Assembly: GCF_014205165.1 (NCBI RefSeq)
Contig: NZ_JACHMZ010000001.1
Location: forward strand, 7,050,501-7,114,500
Direction: 5' to 3'
Length of the DNA: 64,000 nucleotides
Origin: Micromonospora carbonacea
GTDB taxonomy: Bacteria; Actinomycetota; Actinomycetes; Mycobacteriales; Micromonosporaceae
Of this stretch, positions 57,224 through 64,000 are shown piece after piece. The first letter of the stretch is position 1, and each line of letters starts with the position of its first letter. Position numbers and translations under genes: made by a program. Under the pieces are notes generated by a model, which searched no databases, was not told where the DNA came from, and saw only the letters and a list, made by a program, of their open reading frames with translations.

Positions 57224-58828
57224 TCACGACCCCTGGACCGTGATCTCCTGGACGCCGATCTGGTAGCCCCGGTCGTTCGGGGGCAGCTCGGTGATCCAGA
57301 ACAGCAGGTAGCGGTATTTCGAGTCGGCGTCGAAGCCGTTGAAGGTCATCGTGGTGCCGTCGTGCTGCTCGAAGGGCTGCCCGATCGGGTTCTTCTTGTA
57401 GTTGTTGAAGAGCTCCTTGTCGCCCGACGAGGTGGGCGGCGGGTCGACGGTGCCCGCGAAGAGCTGGGCGGAGGCGCCGGTCGCGGAGAGGCTCACCTGC
57501 ACCGACTTGACGGTGCGCTCCTCGCCGAGGTCGATCCAGACGCCCATGCCGCTCTTGGTGTTGCCGAAGTTCGACCGCGTGTAGGTGTCGGTGTCCCAGC
57601 CCTTGTCCGCATCGCCGTCGATCACCTTCTCGGCGCCGCCCAGCTCGTCGCGGAGCTTGCTGTCCGGGTCGACGATGCGGACCTCGGTCACCGACAGCTT
57701 GCGGACGGCGGCGGCGGGGGTGGCCTCGGTGGCCGGGGCGCTGCTGGACGGCCGGGCCACCGGCTCGGTCTGCGGCGTGTCCTCGTCGTTGCCGAGGACG
57801 CTGATCCCGATGAGCAGGCCGACGAGGGCGACCGCCAGGAGGCCGGCGATGCCGACGGCGACCTTCCGCCCGGCGACCGAGGCCAGCGGCGACGGCTCCT
57901 CGCCGTTGTCGGCGGCGAACCGCAGCGGGCCGGTGGGCTCCAGGTAGGTGTCGTCCTCGACCGGGATGTCCAGGCGGGCCAGCTCGGCCGAGAGCACGTC
58001 CGACGGCGGCGGGGCGATGCCGGCGTCGAGCAGGTCCATGGTGAGGTCGTCGAGATAGGCCGGCACGCCGGCCCGGACCTGGCGGGGCGCGGCGATCGCG
58101 CCGCTGGCGTCGCGGACGGCGTCGGGGATCGCGGCCCGGCCGTGGCCGGCGGTGGCGCCGTGCAGCGGGGCCTCGGCGTGCGGCCAGTGCCCGGTGAGGG
58201 CGAAGTAGAGGATGCCGCCGATCGCGCGGACGTCGTTCTCCTGGCTGTCCGCGCCGTCGGTGCGGGCGTCGGCCAGGACCACGCGGCCCTCGTCGCTGAT
58301 CATGACGGTGCCGGGGTGCACGTTGCCGTGCACCATGCCGGTGGCGTGCACGGCCGCCAGGGCGCTGGCCACGGCGTTGCCGACCGCGGTCGTCCGGCCC
58401 GGGTCGAGGGGGCCGTCGGCCACCATCTCCCGCAGGGACCGCCCGTCGACCCACTCGCGGACCACGTACGCCCGCTCGGCCTCGTCGATCGCGTCGTACA
58501 CGCCGACCAGGTTGGGGTGGATCACCCGGCTGGCCGCGACGGCCGCCTGGAGCATCTCGGTGGCCGAGTCGCCGCCCGGGTAACGCAGCACGACCGCGAC
58601 CGGGCGGCGCAGCACCACGTCGACCCCGCGCCAGACCAGCCGGCCCGCGCTGTCGTTGTTGATGTGCTCGACCAGCTCGTACCGCTCGGCGAGGATCTCA
58701 CCGGCCGTGGGAGCACCGAAGGTCATGATCGGCGGAGCGCTCTCCTCCGCCTGCTGACCCTCGCCGACCTGGGTCACCCGTCCTCCCTCGGTGATCGTGT
58801 CGATCGATGGACCCGCGCTGCTGGGCAT
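57224..58828 (-). CDS. Membrane pseudokinase with extracellular sandwich domain (MurJ partner candidate)
   Basis: 534 residues. Residues ~45-270 have a Ser/Thr-kinase fold (AERYELVEHINNDSAGRLVW) but lack catalysis: the VAIK Lys is Leu (VAVVLRYPG), HRDxKxxN reads HGNVHPGTV, and DFG reads DAR. A transmembrane helix (VAVGIAGLLAVALVGLLIGI, about 325) separates it from a C-terminal beta-sandwich (GVWIDLGEERTVKSVQVSLS; YLLFWITELPP), similar to discoidin/carbohydrate-binding folds. Mycobacterial MviN carries such a pseudokinase and outer domain fused to MurJ; here they are a separate gene beside murJ. ATG 58828. It is likely a regulator of peptidoglycan precursor flipping that recruits a FHA protein, by analogy. 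Confidence 0.85.
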   Translation of the reverse strand: MPSSAGPSIDTITEGGRVTQVGEGQQAEESAPPIMTFGAPTAGEILAERYELVEHINNDSAGRLVWRGVDVVLRRPVAVVLRYPGGDSATEMLQAAVAASRVIHPNLVGVYDAIDEAERAYVVREWVDGRSLREMVADGPLDPGRTTAVGNAVASALAAVHATGMVHGNVHPGTVMISDEGRVVLADARTDGADSQENDVRAIGGILYFALTGHWPHAEAPLHGATAGHGRAAIPDAVRDASGAIAAPRQVRAGVPAYLDDLTMDLLDAGIAPPPSDVLSAELARLDIPVEDDTYLEPTGPLRFAADNGEEPSPLASVAGRKVAVGIAGLLAVALVGLLIGISVLGNDEDTPQTEPVARPSSSAPATEATPAAAVRKLSVTEVRIVDPDSKLRDELGGAEKVIDGDADKGWDTDTYTRSNFGNTKSGMGVWIDLGEERTVKSVQVSLSATGASAQLFAGTVDPPPTSSGDKELFNNYKKNPIGQPFEQHDGTTMTFNGFDADSKYRYLLFWITELPPNDRGYQIGVQEITVQGS

Positions 58829-59028
58829 CTGGCTTCCCGCTCTGCCTGTTGAGGAACCGGCCGACGGTCTCGACGCGGAGCGCCGGGGTCAGCCGTACCC
58901 GTCGAGAGCGACCTTACCCGGGTTGCCGGCCTCCCCGACATGTCATCTTCCCGGCGTACCCGGCTGAGGTGCCGGGAGTGGCCGCGCCTGTCCGGTTACG
59001 ACCGTTGTCGGCCGCGTTGCTGGCACAT

Positions 59029-59057
59029 GTACTAGCCAATCTAGAGGTTGACGGCAA
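59029..59057 (-). promoter_or_regulatory. Candidate pseudokinase promoter
   Basis: On the minus strand TTGCCG (59057-59052), 17-base spacer, TAGTAC (59034-59029). The -10 lacks the final T, so it is a moderate match, about 200 bases upstream of the pseudokinase start. Confidence 0.5.
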
Positions 59058-59149
59058 GTAGTCGTTGCAGGGGCCACGCCGGTGTGGCGTCCGGGTGGCG
59101 ACGGGGGATTCCCCGCCGAACGGCCCGCCATGCTCAGCCTTACGGTTGG

Positions 59150-59201
59150 TTGTCCACAGGGACTTATGGCTGCTGACCGGCGAATCGCTGAGTTATCCAC
59201 A
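59150..59201 (+). promoter_or_regulatory. Pair of DnaA boxes upstream of the pseudokinase
   Basis: Perfect TTGTCCACA (59150-59158) and TTATCCACA (59193-59201), about 22 kb from oriC, between murJ and the pseudokinase gene. Confidence 0.75.
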
Positions 59202-59312
59202 GGGCTGTCCCCAGCCTGGTGATCCTCGATCACGCTCCGTGTCTGCCGGTCGGAGCGCCCGATGCGACCGGGGCGTCGGCCCGGTCGGCGGGATCGGCCG
59301 GCGGGGCGGCGG

Positions 59313-61058
59313 TCAGCGGCCGAGGCGGCGGCGGACCATCCCGACCACCTCGGTGATCTCGCCGATCCGCAGCACCATGGCCAGCCCGAGGTACGTCCCG
59401 ACGATCACCGCCCCGCCGAGGACCAGCCGGAACACGGCCTGCGGCCAGCTCAGCGTGTCGCCGCCGGGCAACAGGTTCACCACCAGCAGACCGACCAGCG
59501 CGGCGCCGAGCGCGGCCACCACGACCTTGCCGAGCGTACGCATGATCGCGCCCAGCCCGATCCGGCCGACCCGGGGCCGCAGCAGCAGCGCGGAGAACAC
59601 GGCGGCGGCCAGGTAGGAGACCGCGTTGCCGATCATCATCCCCGCCGCCGCGAAGGTGGCGGAGAAGGCGGCGAACAGCCCGATCTGCACGCCGATCCGC
59701 AGCGCCACCACCGGGATGTTGATCAGGGCCGGGGTGCGGGTGTCCGGGAGCGCGTAGAAGGCGAAGGTGAACAACTGGCTGACCGCGAACGGGACCAGCG
59801 CCAGCGCCGCCACCAGCAGCACCAGCGAGGTGGCGGTGGCGTTCTCGTCGCTGAACGCCCCGTAGCGGAACAGCGTCACCGACAGCGGGCCGGCGAGCAC
59901 CGCGTAGCAGACCGCGATGGGGGCCAGCACCGCCGTGACCGTGCGGGTGCCCCGGGACAGGTCGGCGGCGAGGTCGGCGTACCGGCCGTCGGCGGCGGCG
60001 GCGCTCATCCGGGGCATCAGCGCCGTGATGATCGACACCGCGATGATGCCGTGCGCCATCATCAGCAGCAGGAAGACGTTGTTGTAGATCAGCGGGCCGG
60101 CGGCGTTCTCCCGGCCGGCGCGGTTGAGCAGGTTGAACAGGACGATCAGGCCGATCTGGCTGACCGCCACGTAGCAGAACATCCACGCGCCGAGCCGGCC
60201 CAGCTCTCCCAGGCCCAGGGCCCGGAAGTCGAACCGCAGCCGCCAGCGGAACCCCACCTTGCGCAGGGCAGGCAGCAGCCCGGCCGCCTGGATCGCCACC
60301 CCGAGCAGGGTGCCGCCGCCGATCAGCAGGATCCGTCCGGTGGTCATCTGCTCCGGCTCGACGATCTCCGCGCCGAAGATGGCGATGTAGAGGCCGGCGG
60401 TGCCGATCACCACGATGTTGTTCAGGATCGGCGCCCACATCGGGGCGGCGAAGTGACCCCGGGTGTTGAGCACCGCGCTGATCAGCGCGCTGAGGCCGGT
60501 GAAGAAGATCATCGGCAGCATCAGGTACGACAGCTTGGTGACCAGCGACTGGTAGTCGCCGCTGGACTTGTCGCTCGCGTACAGCGAGGTCAGCAGCGAG
60601 GCTCCCGCGACGGCCAGCAGCGCCGCGACGGCCAGGGTGAGCACCGCGAGCGTCAGCAGCCGCTGGGAGTAGGCCTGCCCCTGGTCCGCGTCGGCCTTGC
60701 GGCGGCGCACCAGCACCGGGATCAGGACGCTGGTGAGGATGCCGCCGAGCAGGAACTCGTAGACCATCCCGGGCAGGATCTGCGCCGTGGTGTACGCGTC
60801 GCCGACCAGCGCCCCGCCCAGCGCGGCGGTCAGCGCCAGCGTGCGCAGGAAGCCCGTGCCCCGGCTGACCAGGCTGCCGATCGCCATCACCGCGCTGTTC
60901 GTCGCGGCGCTGGCCTCGGCGACCTGCTCCTGCGGCGGCGCGGTCGACTCGATCGCGGGCTGGTTCAGCGGCTCCGCCGAGATGAAGGTGGCGTCGTCGC
61001 CGGGGGGCCGGCCGCCGCCCTGCGCGGCGTTCGCGCTGCGGTAGAGACCGCCGCTCAT
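59313..61058 (-). CDS. murJ: Lipid II flippase MurJ
   Basis: MOP-superfamily transporter that flips lipid II across the cytoplasmic membrane, 581 residues. Characteristic segments: SLVSRGTGFLRTLALTAALG, GMVYEFLLGGILTSVLIPVL, AAPMWAPILNNIVVIGTAGLY and LNRAGRENAAGPLIYNNVFL. An N-terminal cytosolic extension (~55 residues) is acidic/Pro-rich. ATG 61058 has GGGAGG six bases upstream. Unlike mycobacterial MviN, it stops after the membrane domain (MVRRRLGR), and the pseudokinase part is encoded by the adjacent gene. Confidence 0.95.
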   Translation of the reverse strand: MSGGLYRSANAAQGGGRPPGDDATFISAEPLNQPAIESTAPPQEQVAEASAATNSAVMAIGSLVSRGTGFLRTLALTAALGGALVGDAYTTAQILPGMVYEFLLGGILTSVLIPVLVRRRKADADQGQAYSQRLLTLAVLTLAVAALLAVAGASLLTSLYASDKSSGDYQSLVTKLSYLMLPMIFFTGLSALISAVLNTRGHFAAPMWAPILNNIVVIGTAGLYIAIFGAEIVEPEQMTTGRILLIGGGTLLGVAIQAAGLLPALRKVGFRWRLRFDFRALGLGELGRLGAWMFCYVAVSQIGLIVLFNLLNRAGRENAAGPLIYNNVFLLLMMAHGIIAVSIITALMPRMSAAAADGRYADLAADLSRGTRTVTAVLAPIAVCYAVLAGPLSVTLFRYGAFSDENATATSLVLLVAALALVPFAVSQLFTFAFYALPDTRTPALINIPVVALRIGVQIGLFAAFSATFAAAGMMIGNAVSYLAAAVFSALLLRPRVGRIGLGAIMRTLGKVVVAALGAALVGLLVVNLLPGGDTLSWPQAVFRLVLGGAVIVGTYLGLAMVLRIGEITEVVGMVRRRLGR

Positions 61059-61184
61059 CTCCAGCCTCCCAGGGGTACGTCGGAGCCGGGCACCGGCCCG
61101 CACACCATGACCATAGTCAACACCTGCTGCCTACCCGCGCCCGGCGGATCAGGCCCCCGACCCGACCGATAGGCTGGCGATCCC

Positions 61185-62645
61185 ATGTCCGAAGCCTCCG
61201 CACCCCACGCCGCCGACCGCCGCGAACTCACCGCCGCGCAGCGCAACGCCGTCGCCGAACTGCTCCGCGTCTCGCCGGTCGCCGACGAGCTGGGCCGCCG
61301 GTTCGCCGACGCCGGCCACGAGTTGCACCTGGTGGGCGGTTCGGTGCGCGACGCCCTGCTCGGCCGCCTCGGCGACGACCTCGACTTCTGCACCGACGCC
61401 CACCCCGACCAGACCCTGCAGGTCGTCAAGGGCTGGGCCGAGTCGATCTGGGAGACCGGGCGCGAGTTCGGCACCATCGGCTGCCAGCGCGACGGGCTGC
61501 GGCTGGAGATCACGACCTTCCGCGCCGAGGCGTACGACCAGGTCAGCCGCAACCCCGTCGTGGAGTACGGCACCAGCCTCACCGAGGACCTCAGGCGGCG
61601 CGACTTCACCATCAACGCGATGGCGGTGAGCCTGCCCGCGCACCGGTTCACCGACCCGCACGGCGGCCTCGACGACCTCGCCGCCCGGGTGATCCGCACC
61701 CCCGGCACCCCCGCCGAGTCGTTCGGCGACGACCCGCTGCGGATGCTGCGCGCCGCCCGGTTCGCCGCCCAGCTCCGCTTCGCGGTGCACCCCGACGTGC
61801 GGACCGCGATGAGCAGGATGGCCGCCGACCTGGACCGGATCACCGCCGAGCGGATCCGTGACGAGTTCACCAAGCTGCTCTGCGGCGCGGACCCGATCAC
61901 CGGCCTGCGGCTGCTGGTCGACACCGGCCTGGCCGACCGCTTCCTGCCCGAGCTGACCGGGCTGAAGCTGGAGATCGACGAGCACGCCCAGCACAAGGAC
62001 GTCTACGAGCACACGCTCACTGTGGTCGCCAACGCCGTGTCGTACGAGACCGACGGGTGCGACTTCGTCCTGCGGATGGCCGCGCTCATGCACGACGTCG
62101 GCAAGCCGGCCACCAAGGCCGTCGGGTCGGACGGCCGGGTCAGCTTCCACCACCACGAGGTCGTCGGCGCCCGGCTGACCAAGGCCCGGATGAAGGCCAT
62201 GCGCTACCCGAAGGACGTCACGGCCCAGGTGGTCAAGCTGGTGGGCCTGCACCTGCGCTTCTACGGATACGGCCGGGGCGAGTGGACGGACTCGGCGGTG
62301 CGCCGCTACGCCACCGACGCCGGTGACCTGCTGGCCCGCCTGCACAAGCTGACCCGTTCGGACTGCACCACCCGCAACCGGCGCAAGGCGGCGGCCCTCG
62401 CGGCCGACTACGACGCGCTGGAGGAGCGGATCGCCCGGATCGCCGCCGAGGAGGACCTCGCCCGGGTCCGCCCCGACCTCGACGGGAACGCCATCATGGA
62501 GCTGCTCGGCGTGCCGCCGGGGCCGGTCGTGGGCCGGGCCTGGAAGCACCTCAAGGAGCTGCGCCTGGAGCGCGGCCCGCTGGACCGCGACGAGGCCGAG
62601 GCGGAGCTGCTGCGCTGGGCCCGCGAACAGGGCATCGGCGGCTGA
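61185..62645 (+). CDS. CCA-adding tRNA nucleotidyltransferase with HD domain
   Basis: Adds or repairs the 3' CCA of tRNAs; needed here because, for example, tRNA-Ile lacks an encoded CCA. 486 residues. Class II head: HELHLVGGSVRDALLGRLGDDLDF (DxD), RRDFTINAMAVSL and DPLRMLRAARFAAQLRF. The HD domain is ALMHDVGKPATK with HHHEVVGARLTKARM. ATG 61185. It diverges from murJ, matching the mycobacterial pcnA-mviN arrangement. Confidence 0.95.
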   Translation: MSEASAPHAADRRELTAAQRNAVAELLRVSPVADELGRRFADAGHELHLVGGSVRDALLGRLGDDLDFCTDAHPDQTLQVVKGWAESIWETGREFGTIGCQRDGLRLEITTFRAEAYDQVSRNPVVEYGTSLTEDLRRRDFTINAMAVSLPAHRFTDPHGGLDDLAARVIRTPGTPAESFGDDPLRMLRAARFAAQLRFAVHPDVRTAMSRMAADLDRITAERIRDEFTKLLCGADPITGLRLLVDTGLADRFLPELTGLKLEIDEHAQHKDVYEHTLTVVANAVSYETDGCDFVLRMAALMHDVGKPATKAVGSDGRVSFHHHEVVGARLTKARMKAMRYPKDVTAQVVKLVGLHLRFYGYGRGEWTDSAVRRYATDAGDLLARLHKLTRSDCTTRNRRKAAALAADYDALEERIARIAAEEDLARVRPDLDGNAIMELLGVPPGPVVGRAWKHLKELRLERGPLDRDEAEAELLRWAREQGIGG

Positions 62646-62863
62646 TCACGGGGCCTGCGGACCTGGGGCCCGCCGGCGTGGCCTGTCGGGAAACTGACGA
62701 CGCGACGGTAGCGTATCGACCGATCGGCTGAGGTAATTCCGTTCGACCAGCGTCCATGATGATGCAACATCATCGTGGCCTCCTGTCCATTTCAGTGTGA
62801 GGCCGGATTCATTGTTCTCGGCCGTCCGAGGTGGACGGCCGAAGTTGCAACGGGGAGATCTCT
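62646..62863. other. Intergenic region before the subtilase gene
   Basis: 218 bases, lower GC than the surroundings around 62745-62830 (GATGATGCAACATCATC, an inverted repeat GATGATG/CATCATC). Probably the promoter region of the secreted protease; no gene seen. Confidence 0.45.

Positions 62864-64000
<1,137 letters not shown>

Larger units (their letters stand above)
58829..59312. other. murJ-pseudokinase intergenic region
   Basis: 484 bases with no supported gene. It holds a candidate promoter for the pseudokinase (59029-59057), an AT-richer segment around 59026-59060 and two perfect DnaA boxes (59150, 59193). Confidence 0.6.

Overview
The window is high-GC actinobacterial DNA centred on a chromosomal replication origin. 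Gene order (dnaA, dnaN, gnd, recF, dciA, gyrB, gyrA on one side; rpmH, rnpA, yidD, yidC, jag, rsmG, parA, parB on the other), GTTTCACGTGAAAC parS sites, a DLW-39 peptide and a dispersed AAGGAAGGGGCCCC-type intergenic element point to the Micromonosporaceae, most likely Micromonospora or a close relative. This assignment is inferred from synteny and family knowledge, not from a database search.

Layout. 1-9.7 kb: the 5' part of an HSP90 gene, membrane proteins, a rhodanese sulfurtransferase, an SGNH hydrolase operon, prolyl-tRNA synthetase, a CBS protein, SufE, a DsbA-like oxidoreductase and a YbaK-type deacylase. 9.7-20.5 kb: an MFS transporter, a 1492-residue P-type ATPase of the CtpI type, a second CBS protein, threonylcarbamoyl-AMP synthase, a HAD hydrolase and a degenerate erythromycin-esterase-family protein. 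20.6-24.3 kb: an island bounded by a 44-bp direct repeat of the 3' part of tRNA-Ala(UGC). It carries an HNH nuclease with a ScoMcrA-like head, an 8-repeat type I-E-like CRISPR array without cas genes, large inverted repeats and two small genes, but no recognisable integrase. 24.3-39.4 kb (minus strand): tRNA-Ala, DLW-39, tRNA-Ile, DUF3566, gyrA interrupted by a 420-residue intein, gyrB, dciA, recF, gnd, dnaN, oriC, dnaA. 39.7-46.2 kb (plus strand): rpmH to parB. 46.2-48.5 kb: a 2.3-kb gene-free stretch with four parS sites and a second DnaA-box cluster. 48.5-64 kb: HIT-like protein, D-Ala-D-Ala ligase homologue, aminotransferase, GNAT protein, CwlM-like amidase, trxA, trxB, anti-sigma factor and sigM, a pseudokinase with an extracellular sandwich domain, murJ, CCA-adding enzyme and the start of a secreted subtilase.

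How it fits together. The core is the origin and segregation module: DnaA, DnaN, RecF and DciA build the replisome, gyrase relieves supercoiling, and ParA/ParB act on parS sites, two of which lie inside the parA reading frame. The trx-cwlM-sigM-murJ block links envelope growth and redox control and matches the mycobacterial arrangement. The accessory interest lies in the tRNA-Ala island, the GyrA intein with its AT-ended codons at the insertion point, the separate pseudokinase beside murJ, and a mobile palindromic element that supplies the C-terminus of the P-type ATPase.
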